Positions 36,800 through 48,632 of a stretch of DNA of 64,000 bases are shown here, piece by piece. The DNA is from Ptychodera flava. Taxonomy: Eukaryota > Hemichordata > Enteropneusta > Ptychoderidae. The notes below the pieces were generated by a model. The model was given only the letters and a program-made list of their open reading frames with translations, was not told the origin of the DNA and did not search any database. The stretch is taken from positions 500,001 through 564,000 of the forward strand of contig NW_027248387.1 of NCBI RefSeq assembly GCF_041260155.1, written 5' to 3'. The number at the start of each line of letters is the position of its first letter. The first letter of the stretch is position 1. The position numbers and the translations under genes are program-made.

Positions 36800-39700
36800 G
36801 ATTAATTTGTGTAATTTCTTGACTTAGATACCCATAATCTATGGGGTGATTTCTGACCCCAAAATTGCTTATTACCCCTGCTGTGGTTATGCCCAGCGAT
36901 ATCAATGGTGAACCCTGGACTGATTTCATTGTAAAATTAGTTTGAACTCAAAGTCACACAAACAAGTCCTCAGTATGAATTTATGCCATGACATGTGTGA
37001 TGCAGGTCAGAGTCAGTACTTGTGTCTTTTTTAACCTGTTCCTCCTAATTCCCTGTAAAGAGGTCCACACTCAACATTGTCACAATGGGTTTGGGGCCAA
37101 ACCATGCTGGTGAAAGGGTTAGAAGCCTAGATAGATTTTGTGACACCTTCATGTTGGACATTCTATTTTGTTTACAAATTACCCATTAATCAGATTTGAT
37201 TTACATTTTGTAATGTTCACGTATTTTCTTAAAAACACAATTCATGAGACAGAATTTCACCAGAGATCCAGGGAAAAACGCAGTGTATGCCAACTGTAAC
37301 TCTTTGATGTAGCCTTTAACCTTTCACCTTTCCTTGGCAGGGTATGTTCTCTGGGGAAGACTTCAGATAAACCAGATGATTGGATAGCTGTGCGATGCTG
37401 GGAGTACCCGGACAACATCTCATCTGATAGGTCTTGCAAAACTTCTGAGCTCTACTCTGAGAGAATATCATTCCAAATGAATTATACATGTAGGCATTCA
37501 ATCGGAGTGTTCACAATCTTTAGCTAGGTGTATAATATTTTGTAGTTTGCCAATATTAGAATTAGCCATGCTACATACTGCATTCAAATATTATTGACTC
37601 GAAGGACCTTTCCTCAATAATGGATGGAGGCCAAATATTTCTAATTCTTTACTGTGAGAGTTCTTTGCAAACAAGGTGTTAATATTTTAAATGAGAAAGT
37701 ATTCCATATTATTGATAAGGTTTGTGGTAGTAGCAGTGTTTTTGCTAAGGTCCAGGAACACAGGTAAAATTTAATGCTTCAGAGGATTTTAAAATTTATG
37801 CTGTCCTGTGTGTTGGTTGCTGTAGTATGCTGATACTGAAAGATCCGTCGCTCAAGGGGGAGCGTAGAGAGCGCCCTCAAGCAACGGATCTTCCAGTCGA
37901 TAGTATACTGGGAAGAACTTAGTGTAAACCTGCAGGAACCCTTTTGTTATTGATCAACTGATTAATCCAAACAGATACACACTTATGAATACCCATCACT
38001 TTAATTCAAAGATATATATAGACTGTTGAAATGATGAGTTATGAGTGCAATATTCTATGATGATATCATTTGTTCTGCAACAAGGCGTTCGGGATGTGTT
38101 ACTGCAAACTTGTAAAGATTGCTTGTATTGTCATTAGGAAGGAGTTAAATTACATTAGTTAGACATTACATTGTATCATAGATGTGTAAATTTTAATCAA
38201 ACTCATTGAAATTTACATTGAAATTAGACCCAAGTAGCAGGAAAGTGAAAACTTTTCTTCGAAAACTTTTCTTGGAAGAATATATTTGCTTATTTGATCT
38301 GTATTGACACATTTGAGTTATATTGACAATCATACAGTGAAGATGTGTTGTGGATAGTGTGCTTCAGTTCAACACAAATTACTGTTTTCCTTGCATGTAG
38401 ATAAACCCCCCACATCTAACGTCTTGTGGTTGTTCCTGATTTGATACTGAGCATTCAAGATAATTTGTTTTCAACGTTTATGCAATCATGTCATGTATTT
38501 CTGTAAAAACAAAACGAACGTTTCTTTCATACAAATTCTTATCTGTATGTATATTGTACAGCATCCATGTGAAATACATCCCATAATATTTTTGTCACCA
38601 CATACTTCATTGCCATGGTTGTCTTTCATGTTGTAAAATGGTGTTGTCTCTTTGTATCACTCACCCATGGTGCAAATACAACAATCCGAAAAGAACCATG
38701 CTATATTTGTGATGTAGCACGGTTTGACCATGCGTAAACTGTCAGCTAGGAAAAAAGATCCTTTTTGACATTTCACTCCAGAATTCCAATGAACCACCTC
38801 AACAATGGGTTGGTATACCTGTTGTTGGCATACTCAGTTTTGACCAGTTCACTTCATATGCACTCACTATTGCTCATACATGTATGTCCTGAACTGTCAA
38901 AATCTCATGGTATTATCACTGGATGTGGTTATAGCTTATCCTGAAGTCATGGGCGGATCATACAAAATGAGAAAAATGAGGTGGTCTCATGGAGCAACTC
39001 TCAGAATCTCATGTCTTATGACCATATCTAATATTGAGCAGACCTGCTCCAAGGGCAGCGATTGCTCTAGCATTGGCCATCAGTGTCCATTTGAGAAATG
39101 AAAGGCAGAAAATTACAGTGTTGGTTTGTACAACATGGGATGGACTCCTTCCATGTAACACAGGATTTACTCAAAAACAAGTCTGGGAAACAAAGTACGG
39201 AGTGACTGCAATTCCCTTATTACCCTTTATAGATGCACTTGCCTGAAGGACAGTCAAGAATTTTAAATCTTAGAGAGGGAAAATACCCTATCAAGCCTCA
39301 CTGGTATCGTACCTGCATCACCCCTATATGGTATACAGGTTTCAGGTGTGACATGCTGTGGAAAAATCCGCCTATGTTTCCCAGTGACCATGTCTTTGCA
39401 TTTTACTACATAATACATGTATTGAAAACTATAGTTCAAGTACTTTATTAACACATATCATCCCATGGTAGGGATGAAAAGGGTTACAACAATTCAGAAA
39501 AGAAAACAAAATAACAGTGTGTCAGAAATCTCGCTGATAATACGAGGAAAAAGTCTTTTGAAATGATCAGGTGTACCGTGCATCAAAGTTACCGAATTTT
39601 CCACAATTCACAAAAGATAATTGACTTTTGCCATTTCACTCTTCCCCAACTTGGTAAGAAAAGATGGAAGACTGTAAACAAAATGTTAAATAAATTGCTG

Positions 39701-40007
39701 AGGGCGCTGTCTCAATTATGATCTGGTTTCACACCATCGGTGCTTGATGAATGAGGTCAACTCATGACATCACAGGTCATGAAATCAGTTTTACCTAAGC
39801 TCCATGTCTTCATATTGAAAACTTCACTGGTGTCCGCGCTGATACGGTGTAGAGGAAAGCTGTACTACAAGGATCTTTTTTCCAAATCAAATCAATCTTG
39901 CGTGTTCTGGGTCTCCCACTACCCACATGATTTAGAGGGATCATGTCAGAGTGTATCTAACCACTGCAATACATTGCCAACCATACGTGCATGTCAGGTG
40001 TACAGCC
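36800..40007. other. no confident gene
   Basis: Mixed AT-rich sequence upstream of the C11orf68-like gene. Short open frames at 37257-37501, 38880-39101 and 39233-39451 have no recognisable domains. A palindromic element lies at 37825-37908. Confidence 0.5.
37825..37908. mobile_element. short palindromic MITE, copy 1
   Basis: ACTGAAAGATCCGTCGCTC and its inverse GCAACGGATCTTCCAGT flank GGGAGCGTAGAGAGCGCCC. The related copy lies at 47847-47925. Confidence 0.7.
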
Positions 40008-40143
40008 ATGGCGTCTGCAGCGTCGTTGACACACAGCAGATTTGTTGGTGGCAAGCTAGCATTCGGTTGGCTGCATTATGACGCTTCTTCTGGAATATCT
40101 GTTGATGAATTTACCAGCGCTAACAGCCATCACAAATTCACAG
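40008..40143 (+). CDS. C11orf68: C11orf68-like (UPF0696/DUF1917), exon 1
   Basis: The ATG at 40008 has a good context (CAGCCATGG). The exon encodes MASAASLTHSRFVGGKLAFG, then WLHYDASSGISVDEF and a basic HHKFT stretch, paralleling the WLVFDARTTPATELDAWL start of the human protein. The donor GTAAGT follows at 40144. It ends in phase 1, whereas exon 2 as recognised begins in phase 0, so a small intervening exon (the human protein has about ten more residues here) or a base error must be invoked. The molecular function of this family is not established to my knowledge. Confidence 0.6.
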
Positions 40144-40921
40144 GTAAGTCCATGCATAGAGGTAATATACAATTTGTTTTCACCTTGAGCTAATACCATA
40201 TTAAACCTTTGAACACCAAAAGTCAATCTTGTTGCCTTTATGAAATATACCCCAGTCATTTCTTTTTTTTCCAGATGTTTACCAATATTTTGATAAATAA
40301 ATGTAGCCATGATATTTGATGCCCATCTTGTCCAAAATTATTGTAAATTTACAGAAAAATTGTGGAATTGGTAAAATTTTGCGTAAAATTTTGCATAAAA
40401 TTTATGGTGGGTAGAATACCAGCACTCAAAGGGTTAACTTGTTGGTCCGATTATTCTTGATGTCTAACGTAACGTGTTGAAATGTTGGACATCTTGCTAC
40501 TCTGCGATGTTAAAGAAAGGTAAATTTTGATAACTTGATTGTCACATTGTATCATATTAATGGTCTTGCTATGTACCAGCTAGACCCTCCAACAACCAAT
40601 AGAATGAAATTCTCTTGATTTTGTACAGTTGGTCTGAACTCAATATAACTTTTCTTTCTCTAATTATCAAAGTCAATGAGATTCTACAGTCTTTCAGCTT
40701 TGATGTGACAAATTTACAAATCAAATGGCACTTCAAATTTGATAGGGACTAAAATAACAGCTGCTGATTTCCAGTGCAAATATAAATTTCACTTAAAAAT
40801 TGCAGTGCTTGCTTGACTTTAAAAAAATAGTAATTTTACAAATGAAGTCAACATCAAAAGAACAAATTTAAATAAAGAGTACATTTGATCTAAAGTTGAT
40901 GAATAGTTAGTTATCAAAAAT

Positions 40922-40960
40922 TCCATTATCGCCCAGTCTCTTTCCCTTCCCTCTCTCTCT

Positions 40961-41037
<77 letters not shown>

Positions 41038-41057
41038 CCTCTCTCTCTCTCTCTCTG
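40922..41057. repeat. (CT)n microsatellite
   Basis: About 110-130 bp of CT dinucleotides with CCCC interruptions, in the intron upstream of C11orf68-like exon 2. Confidence 0.95.
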
Positions 41058-41253
41058 AGAAGATCATGCAATTGTTCATTGGTACACATCAGATCTTTAC
41101 CCAATGCTCTAGAATTTCATTGTGCATAATGCTGTCTAGTGCTGTACTGCTTGTTCTGCGCTTCATTTGATATTTCCTCTTAGAGAGATTAATCTCTTTC
41201 CAAACTTCAATTTCCATATTAAGTCATGTACATTGTCTTTATCAAGTTCACAG

Positions 41254-41730
41254 GCAATTCAGTGGATTACTGTTGCAAATCCTTACAAAGTTGGAAATGA
41301 AAGTGAAGCTGATAGGGAGGGATTGCTTGAGGCTTGGATGGAGTTACAGAGTTCCGGAGAAGTGATAAACTCCGCCAAAGTATCCGCTCTGGCAGCTCAA
41401 TACAGCTATACAGTTGGAAAATGGATGCTCTTCCCATCGCCTGCCAAGGTTGATGACCTCTGGTGTAAGGTCGCCAAGGCAACTCATGAAGGGAATCTTG
41501 GGATATCGGCCAAAGTGAGTCCTGACAACGGCGACGGTAAACACCACTTGATCTGTGTGTACACACAGGATTATCTCGATCAGTCTGACGTAAATGCAGT
41601 ACTAGAGAGACTCCGAGGTCTCGGAGTCAACGGTACCATCAATTATAAACCAGACGTCTATACAACCCTTGGTATCTATGCCAAGAATCCATGGAACATC
41701 AAGGCATCAGTATACACGTCAAAGCAATGA
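41254..41730 (+). CDS. C11orf68: C11orf68-like (UPF0696/DUF1917), exon 2
   Basis: Terminal exon after acceptor TCAAGTTCACAG. It encodes 158 residues up to TGA at 41728-41730. Strong family landmarks are WITVANPY, LLEAWMELQSSG, YTVGKWMLFPS, AKVSP, HLICVYTQDYLD and INYKPDVYTTLGIY, matching the human GWIAVYG, LQAAWEALQTSG, LSGKWLMHLAP, AKVSP, VICVYTDDF and LTYKPDVYTYLGIY segments. The fold is a small alpha/beta domain; no catalytic role is assigned. The open frame is intact and carries no frameshift. Confidence 0.85.
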   Translation, partial: AIQWITVANPYKVGNESEADREGLLEAWMELQSSGEVINSAKVSALAAQYSYTVGKWMLFPSPAKVDDLWCKVAKATHEGNLGISAKVSPDNGDGKHHLICVYTQDYLDQSDVNAVLERLRGLGVNGTINYKPDVYTTLGIYAKNPWNIKASVYTSKQ

Positions 41731-41786
41731 ACTCATGAAATGAGGATTGGGACAATATGGCAGTGCTTTAGTTTACACATCCAAGC

Positions 41787-41792
41787 AATAAA
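41787..41792 (+). terminator. polyadenylation signal AATAAA
   Basis: AATAAA 57 bp after the C11orf68-like stop. It lies in a second, diverged copy of the last ~50 bp of the gene (see findings). Confidence 0.5.
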
Positions 41793-42211
41793 TTCATCAT
41801 TTCAGGATTATTTGGGATGATGGTTGTCACTCTTTGCAATATTTTCATTGTCTTAGTTCTCCAAAGCATATACCGGTACTTTTCCTAAAGCATTTAGCAA
41901 TACAAGTATCAGAACTGTCAACACTCTCCAGTGGTCCTAACTAACTAAGGAAAGAGGTTATCAGAATTGTACCTTTGCGACTTTCTTGCACAATAAGATT
42001 TAGATGCATCGTGTCAACATAACTGCAACATTTTAATTTTACGATGCACATTATGGCAAACATGTTTTAACTTTCGTCATTGCCAACGTACCTTAGATAC
42101 AGTGTTCACATCTGTGTATGGGTCCCATACCTTGGATACAGTGTTCACATCTGTGGTATGGGTCCCATACGACCTTTGAGTGCACTTCTGATGACTCCCC
42201 TCAGTTTAAAT

Positions 42212-42709
42212 TTACAGTGCGTTTCACCTAGGTACGTAACTCAGCATATGAGACGAACAAATTTCACGTACAAAACACACGATTAGCTTGGGTATCACAA
42301 CACATTTCAAAGCCACTGACTCATTGATTAATTACAGTAACCAGCATGGGGCACCTCTGTCTGGACTGAGAGATAAACAGTTGGCTAGACTTGATCTACA
42401 ATGTAACTGTTTTTATTTACAATTTCAGCCAGGCCCCCTAAATTTCAGCTAAGAGTTCAAGAGGTGAAGGTTTTCTCAACAGAAACTAACTAAAAGCCAC
42501 ACATTGTAGATAAAGTGTATCTCTCAGTCCAGACAGAGCGGCTGCCCCATGCTGGTTTACTGTAATTAATCTATCAGTCGGTGACTTTCAAATGTGTCAT
42601 GATACCCAAGCCAATCGTTTGTTTTGTACGTGGATTATAGGCTTCCACTGTAATTGTTGAGATATGTCTCATACGCTGAGTTGCGATACCTAGGTGAAAT
42701 GCACTGTAG
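42212..42709. mobile_element. large inverted repeat (~195-bp arms)
   Basis: The left arm (42212-42404) and right arm (42502-42709) share, inverted, CCAGCATGGGGCA, CTGTCTGGACTGAGAGATA, CTTGGGTATCA and CACCTAGGT. The right arm has a ~30-bp insertion near 42635. The spacer is about 100 bp. Confidence 0.8.
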
Positions 42710-42760
42710 TTATTTACAATAACAATGGACATTATATTGACACATAACTTGTATTACACG

Positions 42761-43369
42761 GATATGCAGATAAGAATGGACAGTGAAATTGATCTAAATG
42801 TTGCCACACTTGTGTAATTGGTTTGTAAAGTTGTTCCAAAACTTGCCTCAGAAGTTGCACTGACTTAATTGTTAATAACTGCGGTGAAAATCAGAGAGCT
42901 TCTACAGACCCATAGTAAACACACCAGGGAGTACACTTTGCAGTGCACTTCACATACACAGAATCAATTACATTCCTTATGTACTGCCGCTCTTGAGTTA
43001 CATTGTATCACAGCTGAGTCAGAGTCTAATTGTCATTAGACTCTTAATGCCTTTGCATTGTATGAAGTTCTTTGGCAAAAAAAATCATGCGCCAGAAGTA
43101 GTGAAAAAGTTATCAAAATGTACGAGAATAGAAAGTCAGGAAATATTTACCCTACACACAGACACTAATCCATTCCTACTTTATTGCTTTATCTCAACAA
43201 TTACAGCAGAAGCCTACTGTGAAACAACACTATCATCCGTCTGTTGTTTGCCGCAACTCAACTAAAGTTACCGATCCTGTAGTAAATTTTGAAACAACTT
43301 TACAAACCAATTACACAATAGTGTGATAACATTTAGATCAATTTCACTGTCCATTCTTATCTGCATATG
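42761..43369. mobile_element. second inverted repeat (~90-bp arms)
   Basis: The arms 42761-42850 and 43278-43369 share GAATGGACAGTGAAATTGAT and TGTGTAATTGGTTTGTAAAG in opposite orientation, separated by about 430 bp. It directly follows the previous inverted repeat, and the two may be parts of one foldback element of about 1.2 kb. Confidence 0.75.
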
Positions 43370-43497
43370 ACAATAACAAATTGAACACTACAAAATCATT
43401 GACAACACAAATTTATGTCAAAACTCATTACATTGTAGTTTTGATGCTCCAGATATGCTTATGTGTTTCATCATGACTATTTGTGCCAATATTACAT

Positions 43498-43535
43498 CTA
43501 TATATATATATATATCTATATCTTATATCTATCTA

Positions 43536-43616
<81 letters not shown>

Positions 43617-43625
43617 ATATATATA
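43498..43625. repeat. compound (AT)n-(CT)n-(AT)n microsatellite
   Basis: TATATA, then TATC repeats, then about 70 bp of CT dinucleotides, then TATATA. Confidence 0.95.
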
Positions 43626-44237
43626 TACCTTTATGTTTCTATACACAACTGATATGTGTGCGCACATACCGGTATGTTTGAGTTTGTCATTTGTGACATA
43701 TATTTATCCTTAGCAGGAATTGACATCACGCCACCATTATACAAAGTTACTGATGATATTCATTAGGTATTTTTTCTATAAGTGCATAATATTATAAAAG
43801 ACTCAGCCCTTGGTGTCGCGCTAGGGGTTACGATTAGAAATGTTCTTTGTATTAATTCATAGACAGTAATAGTAAAGAATAAAGTAGAAGGATTAATTGT
43901 TACTTGCTATATACGTTTTTATGACAACTATGCCTAGTTTAGCCTCTGATGAAAACACTTCATGTACACAATGTCAGACCCTGCAGGTAAATATCTGTAA
44001 TGTGTAAAAATGTTGGACAAAAATTAAATCCCAGCATTCTGTGCGCATTTCCTCGTTTATATGCACAACAGTTTTCTCTCTCTCTCTTTTAGGCATGATA
44101 TTAACGATATTTGTATCTGTGACGAGGTGGATAATGATACTTACTGGCTATATAAAAGGGATGTATTTTATTAATGGCATGTTATAAAATAATGCTTTGT
44201 ACGTTTCGTATTTGTTTATTTACGAGCACTCAAAAAA

Positions 44238-44314
44238 ACATGGCGGCGCCCATGGATTAAGTCGGGTACACTTCCGGTTACTCGCATAGTATATTATGAA
44301 TCTGCGCATGCGTA
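44238..44314 (+). promoter_or_regulatory. CpG-type promoter: YY1, ETS and NRF1 motifs
   Basis: Within 77 bp lie AACATGGCGGC (YY1, 44238-44248), ACTTCCGG (inverted ETS, from 44270) and TGCGCATGCGTA (NRF1 palindrome, about 44303-44314). This combination is characteristic of TATA-less animal housekeeping promoters. The transcript it serves is not evident: downstream plus-strand sequence has no recognisable exon, and the nearest minus-strand genes start elsewhere. Confidence 0.55.
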
Positions 44315-44945
44315 GTCAGTAAGCCGCTGGCGTGACTATTAAATGGTAATAACTATCCCATAGCCACAACACAAGGAAAAAGATGGGGTTGTTATCAGTG
44401 CCATGGTCATGAGGTATTGCTGGTGAATGACACCGTGATGCTGATTGACAAGACACCCATCCCCTGATACGTAAAAGATTTCATTGCATGGTTATCATAC
44501 AAAGCATTTATGATTGGCGATGTAGCTGTACCCGTATCATTTTCCATTTCAAATGTTTACCAATTAAAATTTCATCCAATGCTCTAAGAGATGTTTTTAA
44601 ATTCTTTTATTAACCTTCTCTGGCCTAAAAACCCTGTATACCTAGGTGTTGCTCTGGTAAGTGAGCAGAAAGTCAAGCCTGAAAGGGTTAAGCCACACTG
44701 TCTTTGAACATGTTCAGTTGCTAAAATCAAAACTGTGCATTCGTTTCTAATGATTAGAAATGTCCTGTGGTCACACTTTAGTAAACAGTTTGAATAAGTT
44801 GCATTTGATTTCTATTTATCGGAAAGAAAATGCAAAAACATACAGCTAATGGGGCTAAAGTTTATTAAAAGTCGTCATACACTACACACACAGCACCATG
44901 GATTAAGCATGGCTTCAGTAGTACTTCCTGGATTGACACAACACT

Positions 44946-45140
44946 CTAAACATGTTGCAAATCTCTAAATTCGCCAAAAGTCTCTCTTAGGTTTTGAGGC
45001 AATTCACCTTTGATTGCTGTAGTTTGCCGCGATGTGATTGGTGGATTGCGAGATTCATGCAAATAGGAAGTGCCAGGATCAAATCTCTCACTGCAAAATT
45101 TTGGTATTATCCATTCGTGTTCTGTTGCAAAGTATAGAAC
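44946..45140 (-). CDS. hypothetical terminal exon, unrecognised
   Basis: On the minus strand an acceptor-like TTCTTTGCCTGAG precedes 64 codons in phase 0 ending with TAG at 44946-44948. Composition is protein-like (PKFCSERFDPGTSYLHESRN, then NPPITSRQTT and FGEFRDLQHV at the end). I do not recognise it. An upstream exon would have to lie beyond the transposon at 45178-46145. It may be chance. Confidence 0.25.
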   Translation of the reverse strand, partial: VLYFATEHEWIIPKFCSERFDPGTSYLHESRNPPITSRQTTAIKGELPQNLRETFGEFRDLQHV

Positions 45141-45177
45141 CTCAGGCAAAGAAAACAAACAGGTTGAACATTGTTTT

Positions 45178-45992
45178 TTTATCATATACCCATGCCCATA
45201 TTGCTACATCCTAGTGACGTTCACCGTAAAATATCAGCCGTGATATTTCACGGTAAACGTCGAGATATGCACGATGAACGTCATCAGTTTTAGAGTTTTC
45301 CCGAACTACATTAGCAGTTTGTTGGTAAACAACGTAAACAACAAAATGGCTGCCGCTCCCCGCCTGCGAAGCGATGTCGCCGACGTAAAAACTTGAAGGG
45401 CTTCGAGGAACACGGGTATTTCTGGTTGCAAAATACGGAAATATCACGTTGAGTCTTGAAATGTTTTCCCATGGTATTTTTTTGGTCAAGTTCTAGCAAA
45501 CATTATGCCGTTCGCACGGCGCCGGCACTGTGCACGGTCTCCACCGAACAGGTAGTGAGCGCGTGGCGTGACAGCGATGTCGCGCGCGCGACGACTGTTG
45601 ACATGGCAACTCTAAAGATAAACTAACAAAATGGCGTCCCCTCTCCGCGCGAGCTCCGTGCCGTACGACGATCGAAATCAGGATAGATTTAAAGCTGAGC
45701 AGTTTTTGATCGGTTACAGTTGTACTAGCATATTGCACCTTAAAATGTTCCTTCTGTATGACGAGTTTTGTATCCCGGTGTCTTTCTTCTTGGTTTCATT
45801 GAGATATGGACGACTTGCAGCTATGTCGCGCGTGATGTTGACATCTTCGTCGTATACTTTATGAATGAAGCCTGTTCACATAAACATTATGATATTTATG
45901 CGCAAGGCGTAATAAAGTAAAGCCTCAAAATTAAAGGTTTTTCGTTCTATTAGTAAAAATTCCTAAATATTATGGCATGGGTATATGATAAA
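45178..45992 (-). mobile_element. 815-bp TIR element, copy 2 (inverted)
   Basis: Reverse complement of the element at 11376-12184 with the same TTTATCATATACCC termini and only scattered differences. The small open frames inside are shared with copy 1 because the sequences are nearly identical, not because of evident coding constraint. Confidence 0.85.
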
Positions 45993-45994
45993 TC

Positions 45995-46145
45995 GGTTAT
46001 TACCCAATATCGCCTGTTCCTTGTGTCGTATCAGCATTCGTGTCATTTGTGCTGCGTCAGACACTCGACTTCGTCTCGTGTCTGACGCAGCACAAATGAC
46101 ACTCATGCTGATACGACACAGGAACAGGCGATATTGGGTAATAAC
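45995..46145. mobile_element. 151-bp palindrome, copy 2
   Basis: Same palindrome as 11222-11373, in the same position relative to the TIR element. The flank TTAGAGG before GGTTATTACCC is also shared with copy 1. Confidence 0.85.
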
Positions 46146-46149
46146 CTCT

Positions 46150-47557
46150 AAGTATCAACACACAATATCACTACATAATTTTGCTGCACTGTGATGAGAC
46201 AAATTATTAAGGCTTTTCTGATACACCGACAAAAAATATCATGATATCAATATCCATAAGAAATTTGATTTCCTAAAAAATACACAGTAAACTGTACTGG
46301 TAAATAGGGAGATTAAAACCTTTGAAAAACCCTGTGATGTAAATTCAAACAGTTGACAGAAATAAGAACTGCAATTACTGTTAAATTGCATGTGTTCCAT
46401 TGTACCTTTCCATCGGTCCAATAGACTAAACCCGGAATTCAAATCGACCACGGTACAAACAAAACCATGTGCACTGACGCACAAAGAAATGCGTGTAGTT
46501 CCCTTCGTGTTTGCACACATATGTTTGTTTGTACGTGATCGCCTTGGTGTACTGAGTGTGTAAATACTACAGGTCTTTTTTATTCCGGAGTAGAACCATT
46601 ACATGATATACTGTAAACGGGTAAATTTGACCCTTGTATGACACAGACACTGTAAATGAAAACAACTGGAGTATTCTTTGTTTTCAACTAAATCTGAGAA
46701 AGAGAAAGAGCAACATACCATTTGCAAGATACGTGTCAATGGACAGTTTGGATTATTGTAGTTTGTGCCTCGAAAATGACTAAAAGCTTTTGCTCAAACT
46801 TTCCTTCAGCAAACTTTCAACCATTATCTTTCACCATGCAAATTTTGGTACTTAGAATCCAATATTTTTGGTACTAGAGAAAAAAAGTACCCAATATATA
46901 CCAATATTGAACTTCAAGAGGTCTGCCAACCCTGGGTTATTTATCTCTGTGGGTAGAATAAAATTCCAGATTTTCACAAACTAAGCTGGCAAAAAACTTA
47001 AGGTACTCCATAAGCTTCAAAATGAGAAGTGGTACGCCAAAAGAATATTGTAAAAATTTGAGAGTCTGAATATCTGTCCCCGAGGCAGATTCTACCATAA
47101 AACGATGATTATTGTAAATGTTTGGAGACTCAACAGTCGATTTGACACATTTGCATTGCTTGTAGAGAGTACTGAGAGAAGAAGAGACAAAAAATTTCGT
47201 TTAAAACGTCTGAAGAAAATAAATCATTATATATGATACACTGATCAGCAAATCTCGGGTAAAACTTATCATTCCATAGTGTTGCAAGCTATGTATAGTT
47301 TGGCAAAATCAACTTTTCAATCGATTTCAACTCAGTGTTTTATATCTCAAAAATTATGCATGGTGGCAATCATCAAAATAAAGTGGTTTTCTCAACACAG
47401 AGGTTTATCATGGATATGAAGGAATTTAATCGTATAGACTGAGTTTCGAAATCCGTAACTGTCATTTGAGGAGGTAGGGACCATACGACAACGCCGCCAG
47501 ACGTTGCATGTTTTGGAAGATTTTGGGTTACACATCTGTTGTAAGTTGATAGTTCGT
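46150..47557. other. no gene recognised
   Basis: AT-rich sequence, presumably 3' flank or 3' UTR of the minus-strand MSMO1 gene. No domain-bearing frame was seen. Confidence 0.5.
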
Positions 47558-47699
47558 CTAATCAGTTTTCACCAATTTTTCGTGCTTAGCTTTGAATTCC
47601 TCATACTGCCGATCTGTTCCGAAGATTTTGTCCCACCAGATGAAGGTAGGAGCATAGTTACCATGGAAATTCATGTGATGGAAGTCATGGAAACGAGCC
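47558..47699 (-). CDS. MSMO1: methylsterol monooxygenase 1, last exon
   Basis: This encodes the C terminus of the ER C4-methyl sterol oxidase (cholesterol biosynthesis, di-iron fatty acid hydroxylase superfamily). HDFHHMNFHGNY holds the last histidine box (HDFHH), followed by FIWWDKIFGTDRQYEEF, as in the vertebrate enzyme (FTWWDRIFGTDSQY). The stop TAG is at 47558-47560. The acceptor is TCTTTCAACAG. The exon starts in a phase needing two upstream bases, but the previous exon's donor supplies one, so the junction is one base out; the acceptor border is a G run. The terminal lysine-rich tail is similar to the ER-retrieval type end of the family. Confidence 0.88.
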
Positions 47700-47846
47700 C
47701 TGTTGAAAGAAGAGACATATGAATTTGGAATTATTTGGGATTGACCATAGTACTTGGGAACTGGGTTTATGGTGAATACAAGTACATGCAATTATTTTGT
47801 TGCATCCCAATTTTGTCTACATTTTTGGAATGTGTCTAAAGCTCAA

Positions 47847-47925
47847 ACTGAAAGATCCGTTGGTTGGGGGCGCTCTCTACCACAGGGAGCATAGAGAGCA
47901 CCCTCAAGAGATGAATCTTTCAGTC
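47847..47925. mobile_element. short palindromic MITE, copy 2
   Basis: ACTGAAAGATCCGTTGGTTG and inverted GATGAATCTTTCAGT flank GAGCATAGAGAGCACCC; same family as 37825-37908. It lies in the last intron of MSMO1. Confidence 0.7.
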
Positions 47926-48632
47926 TATCTAAGGCTCTGAGCAGTCACACTCTTTTGAAGTTTCAAGTCCTGTGATTGGTTGGTTGTAAAAGCAGGGTGG
48001 CATAAACAGTTTCATATGCTTATTGATTAGAAGTAAACAACTCCCACCAAGATCCACTATCAAATGTGATGCTATTAAAGATCATGTTTGACATGAAAGA
48101 TTTCCCGTTGGTAAGATTTGTCATAAACTTTCACGCCGACAGAATGCAATTTGCAAAGCATACTGTTCAAGGAGCTGATCACATATCAAGAAGACTATAC
48201 AATGCACTCTTATTAATCCCTGGCTCTTACATCAGTGGATGAGTGGAGTGTTCTTTTAATTGTTCTCCACTGAAAATATTATCAACCGAATAAATTTCCT
48301 GTTTTGATAAATCTGATAAATTTTTTTTTCTTAAAAGAGGAGTTATGCTGTATGAATTTTGCCGTTGGTACATGTGGACATGGAGATAAATATGGTAACA
48401 GGCGCGCGCGGTATGTTACTTGCTCAAGCTTTGAGATCTGCAGGCCATCTGCTGAAGTGTATTTCTTCAAATTTAATATGATGTTATGATAGTAATAGCC
48501 CACAGACTCCAGGCAAGTCTTGTTTAATTAATTTCAGCCAACATCAACTTTGCATTGGTAATGGTTTTTATATCCACTGGGGTGTAACCAAACTGACAAT
48601 ATGCATTCATTCTTTGATAAAGCACAACTTAC

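Noticed and set aside
40819..41104. ORFs made of Arg-Glu or Leu-Ser repeats
   Set aside because: Translations of the (CT)n microsatellite; the same applies at 19085-19495, 43455-43681 and the (AT)n ORF at 50784-51038.
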